Source: Dipteronia dyeriana (taxonomy: Eukaryota; Streptophyta; Magnoliopsida; Sapindales; Sapindaceae). Taken from it: DNA of 64,000 nt. Within the stretch, counting starts at the first letter, position 1. Each line of letters opens with the position of its first letter. The position numbers and the translations under genes are program-made. Shown piece by piece: positions 12,165-23,774 of this stretch. A model generated the notes under the pieces. That model saw only the letters and a program-made list of their open reading frames with translations. It did no database searches and was not told the origin of the DNA. Where the stretch lies: assembly GCA_032871835.1 (NCBI GenBank), contig CM065299.1, forward strand, positions 79,634,204 to 79,698,203. Reading direction: 5' to 3'.

Positions 12165-13655
12165 TTGTACCCTTGCTTAATTGATGTATGTGTACGTGAA
12201 TCTTTTTCTTTTTATTGTATATATATGCATGTTCTAGAAAAATATGACACTCTAGGTATTCACATATATATTTACATTGGAATGTATATATATGTTTTAT
12301 ATGTGATTTGTTATTGCTTAATTTTGGTCCTAGAATTTTAATATATTTTTATTTTGGGATTGTAACAAGAAGGGTGGCCTATCATCGCCATAATTTCCTT
12401 CTTGGTAGTTGCTAAGTTTTTTATTTAAAATTCTTCTGTAATACATTCAAGTATCGAAGACTCGAATGTTTGAAGAATTGGAAGCAACCGGAACAAGTTT
12501 GGGACCGTGTGAGCCATAGCAACAAACGTGCGTGCGAAGAGGACTCGACCACGATTGTTATGGCATGGGCTGCCTGGAAGCCATGGGCTGCGCATGGCAG
12601 CCCTTTATGGGGTTGTGGGCATGCACGCCCATAGGAAGCGGTCAAGGGTGCGCATGCCCATGGAAGGCAGCCGAGGGAGTCCAAACGACGAAGGTCGCAT
12701 GAAGACTTGTTCGTCAAGAAAGGATTTTTTTGTATTCCAAGACATGTAATTTACTTGCTTTTCTAGGATGAACCAAAATTGTAGCTATTTATATTTTTAT
12801 AAATATTGCAATGTTTGTCATTGTTTGATAACATGTCATATAAAATAGGAGTGCCACTCATATATCTCTTTTGGTATGAACATGCATTGAATGATTTAGG
12901 TATCTAATTGGCATCTAGATAACTTGGTAAATCATTATATGGAATTCGATCACACGCCTTAAATAATTAAGTGGGAGAAGTGTTTTGGAACACCTATGGC
13001 CTCCAAGTTTAGTTGAGCTTTATGTTTCGTGTAATAACCTCCCAAGAGGTATTCATGAATGAAATTTAGTAAGATACTTCCTTACAAGGATAAACTAGAC
13101 AATTAGCCCAGATGATATTTACTCCAAAATGAGGGATATTCGTGAGGGATTATATTGAAGGTCGATAACTTGGTAACACAATCAATGTAATTTTATTATT
13201 ATCCTCCCAAGAGTTCTTGTTAATAAAATTGCAAGGCTAAAATTGAAATCGTTGGGTGTTATGTTAACAGTTAGGTGGGACCTAGTCCAACTAGTAAATG
13301 GTGCGAACTCCCAAATGAGGCGTGACATTTATGGGTGTTGGATCACCGTTATTATATTGAAAGTCGATAACTTGGTAACACACTCAATGTAATTTTATTA
13401 ATATCCTCTCAAGAGTTATTGTTAATAAAATTGCAAGGCTAAAATTGAATACGTTGGGTGTTATGTTAACAATTAGGTGGGACCTAGTCCAACTAGTAAA
13501 TGGTACGAACTCCCAAAGGAGGCGTGACATTTATGGGTGTTGGATCACCGTTGAATTTTATGATTGAATTATTTTATTTATAATTCAAGATAAATATTCG
13601 AAAGTGCTTTATCATGATTATTTACTTATATAATTTTTATTATTGTTCAAAAATC
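12165..13655 (+). other. Copia-B untranslated leader
   Basis: About 1.5 kb between primer site and gag without a credible gene. It contains a GC-rich patch (~12528-12680) rich in inverted GGCTGCC/GGCAGCC and GCATGC strings, and a 202 bp tandem duplication (13149-13552). Leaders of this kind can hold packaging or translation-control signals; none can be assigned here. Confidence 0.6.
13149..13552 (+). repeat. 202 bp tandem duplication in Copia-B leader
   Basis: Two adjacent copies, 13149-13350 and 13351-13552, each running from ATTATATTGAA to TTGGATCACCGTT, differing by scattered substitutions. Seen directly. Confidence 0.95.
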
Positions 13656-14470
13656 ATGACTCCATCCCTAATCAACATCCTAAAAGACAATACTCTAACT
13701 GGTGATAATTATGTCATATGGAAAAGGAAAATTGGGCTTTTATTGCAATCTGAAAAACATAAGTTCGTTCTGTCCACTACTAAACCACTTACTCCTACTA
13801 ATGAATCTACTCAGGAGCAAAGAGATGAGTATCAGCAGTGAGAGTCTTAAGATGAGATGACTAAATGTTACATTATGGCCACCATCTCCGACGTGTTGCA
13901 ACAGAAATATGAAGGAACGGAGACAACTGCCGATTTAATAATGTCTCTAGAGGAGATGTTTGCTATATGAGGTCTAGGACGACTAAGAGAGAGGCAATGA
14001 CCGCTTTTATGAATCTTAGGATGAAACCTAGACAGACTGTGGAAGATCACATGATGAAAGTCATAGCACATCTCAACATTGCTGAACTAAATGGTGCTGA
14101 GATAGATGGTGAGACCAAAATTGACATGATTGTCAATTCACTATCAGATTCCTTTGATCAATTCAAGTTGGACCACACCTTGAATAATAAGGAATACACC
14201 TTGCAAGGCCTGATGCAAGATGTTCAAAGCGTCGAGAAAATCCTTGTGAAAAGGAAGGGTCAAGAGATTCATACCGTAGGTAAAGTTGCTACTGTTAAGA
14301 CCCGTCAGAAGGTCAAGAAACAACAAAAGAGAAAGCAACTAGGACCTACCAAGAAGGAGATAAAGAAAGTAACCAAGATCAAAGGGAAGTGTTTCCTTTG
14401 TGGTGAAAAGGGACATTGGAAAATAAATTGCTCAAAGTCTCAGGAAAAGAAGGATGAAGGTAATATTAAT
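13656..14470 (+). pseudogene. Copia-B gag
   Basis: Copia nucleocapsid gene. The start at 13656 gives MTPSLINILKDNTLTGDNYV, the usual gag start (short lead, then LTGDNYxxWKR). A stop follows near 13839 and a frame change near 13970; the frame from 13967 then continues through the UBN2-type core (MNLRMKPRQTVEDHMMKVIA, IDMIVNSLSDSFDQF) to a CCHC zinc knuckle, CFLCGEKGHWKINC (~14392-14433), that binds RNA. Protease and pol follow as in a single polyprotein. At least one nonsense mutation and one frameshift break it. Confidence 0.9.
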
Positions 14471-14850
14471 TATCTTGAAACATGTTTTTTGGCGGATTAC
14501 ATGGATTCTTGGATTATAGACTCCGGAACCACTAATCATGTTTGTTTTTCCTCAAGGAAAAGAGAAGGCTAAATGAGAATGAATTCAACTTGCATTTAGG
14601 CAATGAAGCGTTGGTGTCTGCTAGTTTAGTGGGAGATATTAGAATTAGTTTAGATTCTTATAGGCATTTAGATTTAATAGATGTTTATTATGTACCTCAA
14701 TTCAAGAGGAATTTAATTTCAGTTCCTTGTTTGAATAAATTTGGTTATTCGGTTACTTTTAATAAAGCTTTTATTATTCGTAAGAATGACAAAATTATTT
14801 GCAAATATACATTGGAAAACGGTTTATTCTATTAGCATAGAAATATCCCT
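14471..14850 (+). pseudogene. Copia-B protease
   Basis: Aspartic protease that would cut the polyprotein. The active-site block WIIDSGTTNHVC lies at about 14510-14545, with the catalytic Asp in DSG. Just after it the frame shifts near 14555; the next frame has the rest of the domain (DVYYVPQFKRNLISVPCLNK, ending near 14835). The catalytic triplet is intact but the frame is broken. Confidence 0.85.
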
Positions 14851-14853
14851 CAC

Positions 14854-15760
14854 TTGTTAGACACGGAATTAATGGAACCTAATCATAAAAAAGTAAGATT
14901 ATCAAAAGATGAAACCTACCTATGGCATTTGCTCCAAGGTCATATTAACCTTAATAGGATTAAAAGATTGGTTAGTGACGGACCTCTAAGTGACTTAAAG
15001 GTTGATGATCTACCAACTTGTGAATCTTGTTTAGAAGGTAAAATGACCAAATGGTCGTTTAAGACCAAAGGCATAAGAGCCATCGAATGTTTAGGATTGA
15101 TACACGATGTGTGTGGACCTATGAGCATTCAAGCTAGAGGTGGATATGAGTACTTCATCACTTTCATGGATGATCACTCAAGATTTGGATATGTGTATCT
15201 CATGAGGCATAAGTCGGATGCTTTTGACATGTTCAAAGCATTTAAAGCTGAAATAGAAAATCAGCTTGAGAAATGCATAAAAATCTTGAGGTTTGATCGT
15301 GGTGGAGAATATCTATCTGGTGAGTTTCAGCAATATCTTATTGATAATGGGATAATTTCTCAGTTTTTTGCATCAGGTACACCTCAACAAAAGAGGTGCC
15401 AGAAAGGAGAGATATAACTTTTTTGGATATGGTTAGGCCTATGTTGAGTTATTCAACGCTTTCTAATTCTTTTTAGGGATATGCTTTACAAACTGCAATG
15501 TACATTCTAAACGATGTACCATCTAAGTCGGTTACTAAAACACCATATGAGTTGTGGACCGGGCGAAAGCCTAGTTTGCAACACTTAAGGATATTTGGAT
15601 GTCCTGCACACGTGTAAAAAGGAAAGACAAAAGATGGAGTCCCATTCAGAAACATGCATATTTGTAGGGTATCTAGAAGGAACAAAAGGATATTATTTCC
15701 ATAGTCCTTCAGATCTTAAAGTATTTGTTTCGGCAAATGCTAAATTTCTGGAAGAGGAGT
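14854..15760 (+). pseudogene. Copia-B integrase
   Basis: Copia integrase, which would insert the cDNA. In order: the pre-integrase zinc motif (YLWHLLQGHINLNRI, then [11 protein letters not shown]), the core with catalytic Asp regions HDVCGPM and RFDRGGEYLSGEF, and TPQQKRCQK where TPQQNGV is expected, so the region of the third acidic residue is damaged by a small rearrangement near 15390-15410. The C-terminal part resumes as GYALQTAMYILNDVPSKSV, PYELWTGRKPS and CIFVGYLEGTKGYYF in shifted frames. Several frame changes and one stop (near 15474) disable it. Confidence 0.9.
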
Positions 15761-15989
15761 ATATGAATAATTCTGTGACTAAAAGTAGAATTTTCCTGAA
15801 TGATCTTTCAGGAGATACAATTCCACAAAAGGTTTCACAACCAAGCCTAATTGTAAGTTCCGTACCAATACAAGATCATCAATCTACCATACCTCGTCAT
15901 CGTGGGAGGGTTAGTAGAGAATCTGTAGAGAATATTCCTGACGACGATGATCCCTATACGTATAAGGAATCAATGAAAGATGTTGATTG

Positions 15990-16706
15990 TCACCATTGGT
16001 AAAAGGCCGAAATTGAATCTATGTATAAAAACAAGTCTGGTCTCTTGTAGACTTGCCTAAAGGGATAAAATCCATCGGGTGCAAGTGGGTATACAAGAGG
16101 AAAAGAGGAATGGATGGAAAGGTGGAAACCTTTGAAGCTAGATTGGTCGCTAAAGGTTATACACAGAAGGAAGGTATTGATTATGAAGAAACATTCTCTC
16201 ATGTGGCCATGCTTAAATCCATTAGGATACTCTTATCCATTGCAGAATCTCTAGACCTAGAGATTTGGCAAATGGACGTCAAGACAGCTTTCCTTAATGG
16301 AAGTCTTGACGAAAGCATCTATATGATACAGCCAGAAGAATTCATTGAAAAGGGCCAAGAAGAAAAGGTATGCAAGTTGCAAAGATCCATATATGGATTG
16401 AAGCAAGCATCCAGATCCTGGAACATAAGGTTCGATCAAGCCGGGAAATTTTTTGGATTTATTCAAAACCTTGACAAACCTTGTGTTTACAAAAGGATTA
16501 AAGGCGACAAGTTGGTTTTCCTAGTTCTTTATGTTGATGATATACTACTCATTGGAAATGATGTAGGTGTATTGACATCTGTAAAAGAATGGTTAACAAA
16601 ACAATTTGATATGAATGACTTAGGAGAAGCAAGTTATATTCTCGGTATCCAAGTCATAAGGGACAGAAAGATAGAACAATTGTATTATCCCAAGCCTCAA
16701 ACATAG
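15990..16706 (+). pseudogene. Copia-B reverse transcriptase
   Basis: Long open stretch of copia RT: KWVYKRKRGMDGKVETF, ARLVAKGYTQKEGIDYEETF, WQMDVKTAFLNGSLDESIYM, KLQRSIYGLKQASRSW and the catalytic VLYVDDILLIGNDVG at about 16535-16570 with both aspartates present. It begins after an in-frame stop near 16000 and ends at a stop near 16704 just after ASYILGIQVIRDRK. RNase H continues in another frame. Confidence 0.92.
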
Positions 16707-16714
16707 ATAAAATC

Positions 16715-17476
16715 TTGTCTAGGTTTTCCTTGCAAGATTCCAAGAAAGGTATGTTACCTTTCAGACATGGAATCAAACTTTCTAAGGAACAAGTTCCTAA
16801 GAATGAGCATGAAGAGCAATTCATGAGTAGGGTTTCATATGCATCGGTAGTTGGAAGTCTCATGTATGCAATGCTCTGTACTAGACTAGGCATTTGTTTT
16901 GCTGTGGGCATAGTTAGCAGGTTTCAATCGAAGCCTGGTCATGATCACTGGACGACAATCAAGCATATTTTCAAGTATCTCAGAAGAACGAGAGATTATA
17001 TGCTTGTATATTCTGGAGGGGATTTAATTCCCGTTGGGTATATAATTTATGATTTTCAGTCAGACTCTGACTCTAGGAGATCAACATCAGGATTTGTGTT
17101 TACTATTGAAGGAGAGGCAGTCATATGTAGGAGTATCAATCAATCTTGTATTGCTGATTCCACCATGGAAGCCGAGTATGTTGCCGCAGGCGAGGCTGCT
17201 AAAGAGACTGTCTGGCTCCGCCAATTCTTGATTAACTTGAAAGTGATTCCTGATGAGAATAAACAGATCACTATCTATTGTAACAATAGTGGAACATTGG
17301 CTAATTCGAGAGAATCAAGAAGTCATAAGAGAGGGAAACGCATTAAAAGAAAGATTCACCTTCTAAGGGAAATTGTGCATATGGGTGACGTGACGATTAC
17401 CAAGATCGCGTCAGCAGATAATCTAGCGGATCCCTTTACAAATGCTCTTCCACAAAGAGTTTTGATGGGCATTTAG
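16715..17476 (+). pseudogene. Copia-B RT connection / RNase H
   Basis: Copia pol C-terminus: VVGSLMYAMLCTRLGICFAV, a degenerate RNase H start (VGYIIYDFQSDSDSRRSTSG, normally GYxDADFAGDxDxRKSTSG), SRSINQSCIADSTMEAEYVA-like block with the catalytic Glu in EAEYVAA, and ADPFTNALPQ near the end. The stop at 17474 lies about 50 bases before the 3' LTR. The first catalytic Asp position is altered (YDFQ). Confidence 0.9.
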
Positions 17477-17511
17477 AGAACATGGGAATGGGAGATATGA
17501 CACATTTATTA

Positions 17512-17528
17512 TAGAGCAAGTGGGAGAT
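17512..17528 (+). other. Polypurine tract of Copia-B
   Basis: AGAGCAAGTGGGAGAT lies immediately before the 3' LTR; the plus-strand primer. The same AAGTGGGAGAT string, on the minus strand, adjoins the left LTR of Copia-C. Confidence 0.85.
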
Positions 17529-19821
17529 TGTTGGGATTATGCTCGATAGCAAGAGTATAATAATGTATTTGAGAATCTTTTCATATTAATAAAATGATTT
17601 CTAGTTTAACAAATCTTATAGCATTTATAGTTTAATTATTATAATTGTCAAAAGTAAATAATCATAAGGCCAAAAGACTATGAGAAAAGAAGAATTGTTC
17701 ATACATCTAGATATGTATGAGGTAGATACATTTCTTTAGTTAGTCTTGAATAATATTCAAAACTTAAGATAAAGGTTTGGCGCCTTTATCTTGTCAAAGT
17801 TGTAGATTATTTTGCTAGCATTTGAGTGGGATCAAATGTGTTATGATGAGTCTAAAATCATCAAAGTGTGATGTCTTTGGGCAAAAGAATCTAGTGCACA
17901 TGGTGCATTAAATTGGATCACAGTGAAATACTTTATCTAGAACCGTCAATGGATAAAAGTTTTTCATTTGAAGACAATCGGAGAGTCTATCTCAATCCTG
18001 AGATAAATGATGGACTTATGGTTGCAAGTGTTATCATTTGAGATATCAATGTGTACGATTATATAGCATATTCTATCCTCAATAGTTTGGTGGTATTCAT
18101 TTGTTAATCGATAGAGGACTTCATTTATAGATATGGACATCGTGGCTCCATTTATGAAATGAGAGTAAAATATCATCATATGGATGTTTTAAGGTATTGG
18201 ACATTAAATCCTAACGTTAAGTTTTCAATAATGTCTATTGAAACATGGCTTCTAGACAAGTAAAAAATATCCAAGTTTAAAATGTGGTCATATTAGTAAA
18301 TATGGTATCTTGGAGAGCTATAGGCGGTCTGTGAACTCTTGGCGATTACTGGTATTCTTCACGAGGATAAACTTTCTCCATTAAGATTGTCTAGGGTATG
18401 AGTAAGAAATATTAACTTAATCTATCTTTATTTAAGAGTTCAATTTTAGTTCTTTAGTGAAATGAACTAAAATTAATAGATTAGACCTAAGTGAATCATT
18501 TGTTGATTGTGATTGGGTTGTGTCTATTGGAGCTTAAATTTATATAGCCCGCCTAGATCTCCAATCCACACGAACTTGCATGGATCACTTAATATATTCT
18601 ACCGGATCAATTTAGGGGTCCATCTAGAATTGTATTGAGGCATGTGGGCTTGTTTCCTTTTGTAAGAATGTGTCTAGTTCACATGTGGACTTTTTATTAA
18701 GTCCAATGAATTTAATAAAATAAAATAAAAATATAATAGCCCATATATGGTGTTGGGCGGCAAAGCTATATAGTTTAGCTTAATTATATTATTTTTATTT
18801 TATTATTTAATTAAATAGAAATTAATTAATTTGGTAATTAATTAATTATTTAATTAAAAGTCAAAATCTTTTTCTAGTAGGAGAAGGTCTCCTAATATTA
18901 TACTATTGTTGGTAGTATAATTAATATTAAAGATTATATTTGATAAGTAGATAAATACAAAAAAATAATTTATCTAGTCAAATTAGGAAATCTTTAATAT
19001 GGTTACAAATACACTATTGAGTTGGATTAGGAGTCTTGGTGTAGGAAAGAATTCTTTTTGGAAAAGAATTCTTGGTCACGAAGTAAATCCACCTAGGGAT
19101 AGGATTCTTACCCACCAAGTAAATCCTTTTTAGGAAAGGATTTGTGATCATATATATATATATCTTGAATTTCGGCCAACCATATAATTTCTAAGAAAGA
19201 AATTTTGGCCAGCCCTAGTATTTTTAAAGAGAAGATTTCGGCCAACCTAAATAATTTCTAAGAGAGAAATTTTGACTAAGCCTTAGCTTTTGGTGTGAGA
19301 AGTTGTTTTTTATTTGTTTTTATTGTTATAATTACAAAAAATAAATTTTTTCCAACTCATTGTGTGAAGAATTCGGCCAAGCATAGAAAAAAGAGGGAAC
19401 GTTTTTGTTTTCGGTAGTACACTAGTATCCTTTGTATCAAAAGGGTTTTGTGTACAACATCAGACCAAGGTTCAAACGAGTTTCAATCAATTTGATTGAT
19501 AATTCACAAGTGACCGGACGTTCTTGGTTTTTCTCTTGGAAGATTATTGTGACTAACAAAGATGAATATTTTGTTTGTTTCCATCCTCAGAACAATTTAA
19601 AGAAAGAGAGCCCACACTCCTAGGTGATTCACGTTCGTGATTGGATTGGAAAATCTTACGGATTCAATTCGGTGCTAGTTTAATCGTCACGAGAAAAAGG
19701 TATGACACTTTTTCTATACATCAATTAATCTAGGGTTAAGGTTCTTGTTATTAAAAAGGGAAAAAAAATATTTTTACCAAACCCTAATTTATAAATTTTC
19801 ACTTACGCGATTCTCCCTACA
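17529..19821 (+). repeat. 3' LTR of Copia-B
   Basis: 2293 bp, collinear with the 5' LTR except for the MITE. Followed by the TACGG duplication. It preserves the empty site of the Harbinger-type element. Confidence 0.95.
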
Positions 19822-19826
19822 TACGG

Positions 19827-20025
19827 GACATAGTTTGGAAGATCTTGTGGTTCTAATGAGGAAGAAAATCGAAAAAGAAAGAAGAAGCATTCAAATGCTC
19901 GTATGAAATAGTTTCATCTCTTTCTTATTGTTGCATTTATGCTGGACAATTGGATTAGTTTATGATTGCAGTAAAAAAACATTTAAAACCCTTCCGCTGC
20001 GCAATCTGTAACCCTGGGACCAACA
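19827..20025 (+). repeat. Solo LTR-1, right part
   Basis: The last 199 bp of the LTR begun at 7227, ending CTGGGACCAACA at 20025. It is followed by TCTGC, a one-mismatch copy of TCTGT before 7227, and then by the continuation of Copia-A. Confidence 0.8.
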
Positions 20026-21713
20026 TCTGCTAACTTCTTTCTTTTTGAAAATGTTGTCAATAGCTCTCCAACTTCTTCACATTACTCTCTTCCTGTGAAA
20101 ATGTGCATTATATGCAAACCAAGTTTAAACCATGTATTTTTAAGCCAAAAGTTTACACTTCTTCTCATGCTATATTTGTTATTGTGTTGCAAGAGACTGA
20201 ACCTTCTACTATAAAGGATACGCTTAGTGATCCTAAGTGGAAAGCAGCAATGCAAAATGAATATGATGCATTGCTTGCTAATAAAACATGGAAGTTGGTG
20301 CCTCTTTTGACGGGAATGAGCGTTGTAGGAAGCAAGTGGGTGTTTAGGATCAAATATATTCAAGATGGGTTTGTATTAAAGTATAATGCTAGATTGGTTG
20401 CAAAGGTTTTTCATCATATGCAGGTGGTTGATTTCTTTTACACCTTTTCCCTGTTGTGAAAGCTTATACAATCCATGTTCTCTTCACAATAACAATATCC
20501 TTTGGTTGACATATTCAACTGATAGATATTAACAACGCTTTCTTAAATGGGGAACTTCATGAGACTGTATATACATGGCACTGCCAAAAGGTTTTGAAAG
20601 CTCAAAGTTTCCTACACATGTCTATTGTTTAACTAAAGCTCTTTACGTCCTTAAGAAAATGCCATGAGCTTGATGCAATGGGGTTTTATCAGGAGTTCCT
20701 CTGATGTCTCCTTGTTTATCAAAAGGACTGAGGTTGATGTTGTATTCTTACTTGTCTATGTTGATGATATCCTAATTACAGACAGTAAGTCGTCTCTTGT
20801 CTCCAAAGTTATCACCGATTTAAACTCTCAATTTGGCTTAAAGTCTCATGTTTTTGCTAACTACTTTTTAGGGTTTGAAGCATCTTGTGGAAATGATGGT
20901 TTGCATCTCACTCAAACAAAATATATGCTAGATTTGTTGAAAAATACTGGACTTACTGATTCTAAGCCTGTAGCATCTCATGCTTGTAGTGGCACTAAGT
21001 TGTCACTGCATTCTGGTAACACATTTGACAATCCAACATTGTATTGTAGCACAATTGGTGCCTCACAATATCTTGTCAACACAAGACCTGATATTGCATT
21101 TATTGTGAACAAGCTAAGTCAATTTTTGGTCAAGCCAATTGACATCCATTGGCAAGCTTGTAAACGTGTACTCAGATACTTGAAAAGGACTGCTGAGTTT
21201 GGTTTATAGTTTAAAGCTTGTTCTCAGCTCACTCTTGAGGTTTATGCAGATGCTGGCTGGCTGGTTGTGTTGATGACAAAAGATCAACTAATGGTTGCTA
21301 GGTTTTCTTAGGTGGCAACTTGATTACTTGGAGTTCTAAGAAACAACATGTGGTGGCTAGGTCTAGTGTTGAGGTCGAATATCGATCTCTTGCTCAAGCC
21401 TCTACTGAATTATTTGGGTCTCTCCTTCATGAGCTTGGCTTTGTTGTTGCTCGTAGACCAATTTTGTGGTGTAACAACCAAAATGCTACTTCACTTGCTA
21501 AGAATCTTGTGTTTCATGCTCGTACGAAACATATCGAAATTGACTGTTCGCTTCGTACGCAAGAAAGTGGCAGCTAGTGTTTTTGATGTTTGTTATGTCT
21601 CTACGGAGTTTCAGATTGCTGATATATTCACGAAGAGTCTAGTAGTGGATCGTTTTATTCTTCATAGGTCCAAGCTGAACTTGCTTGCTTCTCCAATGTC
21701 TAGGGGAATGTGA
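20026..21713 (+). pseudogene. Copia-A part 2: reverse transcriptase and RNase H
   Basis: Continuation of Copia-A after the nested insert. The first RT block is LSDPKWKAAMQNEYDALLAN with VGSKWVFRIKYIQDG (20225-20365); fingers and palm are scattered over several frames (DINNAFLNGELHETVY near 20528). A longer frame from 20664 has LLVYVDDILIT with an intact YVDD, then LHLTQTKYMLDLLKNTGL and NTRPDIAFIVNKLSQFL. RNase H follows in shifted frames: STNG near 21290, WSSKKQHVVARSSVEVEYRS (catalytic Glu) and IADIFTKSL near 21620. It ends at SPMSRGM (21713). Multiple frameshifts and stops make it a pseudogene. Confidence 0.9.
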
Positions 21714-22185
21714 AGACTACATCAGAGACAGAGAAACCTCTTAAGCTAGAATCTTACCTTGCTTCTAGAAGAACAGATGAAAGAACTTATAGCTCGAGAT
21801 TTACTACTCGTTGTGCTACCACAGGGAAGTTTGAAGAATGGATCCCTACATCTGATTATCAATCAAGGTTCAGAGATTACAATTGTGATTGAACCGTGTG
21901 TAACTAACTTGTTGACCTGGCAAGGTTTCTAGAAGCATTTTTTGGTGGGAAAATACAACACACAAAATGTGCTGCTGTAGAGTTAGTTATGATTTTGTGA
22001 AAATTTAGAAATTAGTTTTATGTCACATTGATCTTCTTGTATATATTCTTGTATATATTTGAGCTAGGTTTGTAATTGTTAATTAACGAAAATACAGAAC
22101 AATTACTCATCACCTATGAAACTCCATTAACAGTTGTCTCTTTTTCTCAAGTTCTCTGTTTTCTCACTATTTTAGACTTTCAACA
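21709..22185 (+). repeat. Candidate 3' LTR of Copia-A
   Basis: Follows the purine tract TAGGGGAA at 21701-21708, begins TGTGAAGACTAC and may end at TTTCAACA (22185); a second possible end is at 22203. The short length (~0.48 kb) suits an Ale-like copia. The 5' LTR is not in the window, so the ends are provisional. Confidence 0.5.
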
Positions 22186-22538
22186 AATACTTGGTGTTCA
22201 ACACTTTGTGCTACAATTTTACAGATAGGTTTCCAGTAAGATGTTTGTTCAATTTATTTATTTTAAATATATGAGGTACCAATTTCTCCTACTGTTTTAG
22301 AACAAGAAATATGTAGTTGATTTTTTTGGACAAAAGTTGAGATGCAATTGGTGTTACCGTTTAATATTTTCATCATCTCCTCCAATTTGTTTATATATTT
22401 ACAATTCTACCCATAATAACCCATCTCTCTCTCTCACCCTCGCTGAATTAACAGACACATGGTGTTGTACGCAGTACAACGACAATTATCAAGCGCTGCA
22501 GAACAATAAATATTGTATGTATAATATATATATATATG

Positions 22539-22585
<47 letters not shown>

Positions 22586-22831
22586 TAGATCCATTTGACA
22601 GGAAATATCTGGTAAGAAAAGATGTGGCCAAAGATTTTGACAGCAATATTATTTAAGATGAGTTGGTGTTGTATGTGAACTGTGATGTAAACACATAAGA
22701 GGACTCGTGCGATTTGATTGGTCATTCATCCATGGCATTTTTGAATATGCTTTTTATATATAACACTGAGTTAGGTTTTGTGGAACTGAGTGGATGCTAA
22801 ACCAAAGCAAGCGACCTTGGCTGTTTGTTAT
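22186..22831. other. Non-coding gap with (AT)n microsatellite
   Basis: No gene is visible. It contains an AT run at about 22520-22582 and ends with the target duplication GTTAT (22827-22831) of Gypsy-2. Confidence 0.6.
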
Positions 22832-22964
22832 TGTCGTATGTAAATTTTATCAAATATACACGTCATTGACAAAGAGGATAAAATTACAAGGTGAACATCC
22901 GAATAGGCATTCAGAAAATATCCTACAAGACATCATCAAAGAAGAGAAGCCCGAGTAAACAAGT

Positions 22965-23105
22965 ATTGGACAAAACCTACTCGGGGTCAACTGACGTCAT
23001 ATACTACTCGGGGTCAGTTAAACATACTCGGGGTTAGTTGGTGACATTTTCTACTCGGGATTAGATGACGTCACTCGGGACCAACTGATGTCGTGTTTTA
23101 CTAGA
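22965..23105 (+). promoter_or_regulatory. U3 repeat cluster with TGACGTCA motifs
   Basis: Five to six degenerate repeats of ACTCGGG(G/A)(T/C)(C/T)A in about 140 bp, two carrying the perfect palindrome TGACGTCA. In plants TGACG-containing motifs are bound by TGA-type bZIP factors in stress and hormone responses. The 3' LTR lacks one unit and keeps one palindrome (34014-34021). The regulatory role is an inference. Confidence 0.45.
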
Positions 23106-23442
23106 GACAAGCATGAAGAGAACTGAATAAAAGACCAGTGTGTAGTTCACGCGAATCGAGTCATAAAAATACGTGAAGATATCCATATCAAAAAGGAATT
23201 CCAAGAACAGAATATGAAGCAAAAAATGTTCATAATCAGGCAACAATTTTATTTCTTCAAAAAGACTACGCTCTTATAAGAAAATAAGTCCTAATTGGAA
23301 TACGTTACTCGAGTCCCATTCGATCTCAATACAAGTCTCCGAAACAGGAAAGAAGACAAACTATTTCGAACAAGTAAACAATCATAATTAAATACAAAGA
23401 TCTTTTATTACTTGTACAAAGAAGATTAGGGTTCTATGGACA

Positions 23443-23450
23443 TATAAATA
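23443..23450 (+). promoter_or_regulatory. TATA box of Gypsy-2 5' LTR
   Basis: TATAAATA followed by GACCC; conserved at 34415-34422 in the 3' LTR and 5839-5846 in the Gypsy-1 LTR. Confidence 0.65.
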
Positions 23451-23729
23451 GACCCATAATCTCGTCACACAATAGCATATAGACAAGACAAACCATATAG
23501 AAAAATACTGAGAGAAGAAAGAGAGATCGAGAATTGTAATTATTTTATTCATAATGGATTTTGGCTTGGTTGATCATTCAACCACCCGTCGAAGTTTCTC
23601 CGGTCATCAAAGTTTTACCACGTAAAACTTACGTCCGATTACTTTCTCCTTCTCTTTCTCTTTGAAATCACAGCTAAAATCCAATCCTTGTTGGCTTTTC
23701 TCATACATCCAGAAATCGACGTCAACAAT

Positions 23730-23746
23730 TGGCGCTAGAAAGAGGG
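23730..23746 (+). other. Primer-binding site of Gypsy-2
   Basis: TGGCGCTAGAAAGAGGG starts two bases after the LTR end. The TGGCGC start fits a tRNA 3' end; the exact tRNA is not assigned. Confidence 0.8.
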
Positions 23747-23774
23747 TCTTGAACCTCCGATTTAATTAAAGGTA

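Larger units (their letters stand above)
8872..19821 (+). mobile_element. Copia-B: complete Ty1/copia element with long LTRs
   Basis: A complete element of 10.95 kb with two LTRs starting TGTTGGGATTAT and ending CCCTACA, flanked by perfect five-base duplications TACGG (8867-8871 and 19822-19826). Between the LTRs lie a tRNA primer site, a 1.5 kb leader, gag, protease, integrase, RT and RNase H in copia order, and a polypurine tract. Stops and frameshifts make it non-autonomous today. The LTR pair is collinear and diverged by visible point changes, so the insertion is not recent. The very long LTRs suggest a Tork/Angela-like copia, but lineage is not proven. Confidence 0.95.
22832..23727 (+). 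repeat. 5' LTR of Gypsy-2
   Basis: 896 bp starting TGTCGTATGTAAA and ending GTCAACA. U3 contains a run of ACTCGGGGTCAGTT-type repeats with two palindromic TGACGTCA sites (22992-22999, 23066-23073). TATAAATAGACCC lies at 23443-23455. Confidence 0.95.

Noticed and set aside
12421..12749. Overlapping frames on both strands in a GC-rich patch
   Set aside because: No domain, inside a retrotransposon leader; length explained by low stop-codon density at high GC.
22337..22543. Possible host exon
   Set aside because: Short frame without any recognisable domain, running into a microsatellite.
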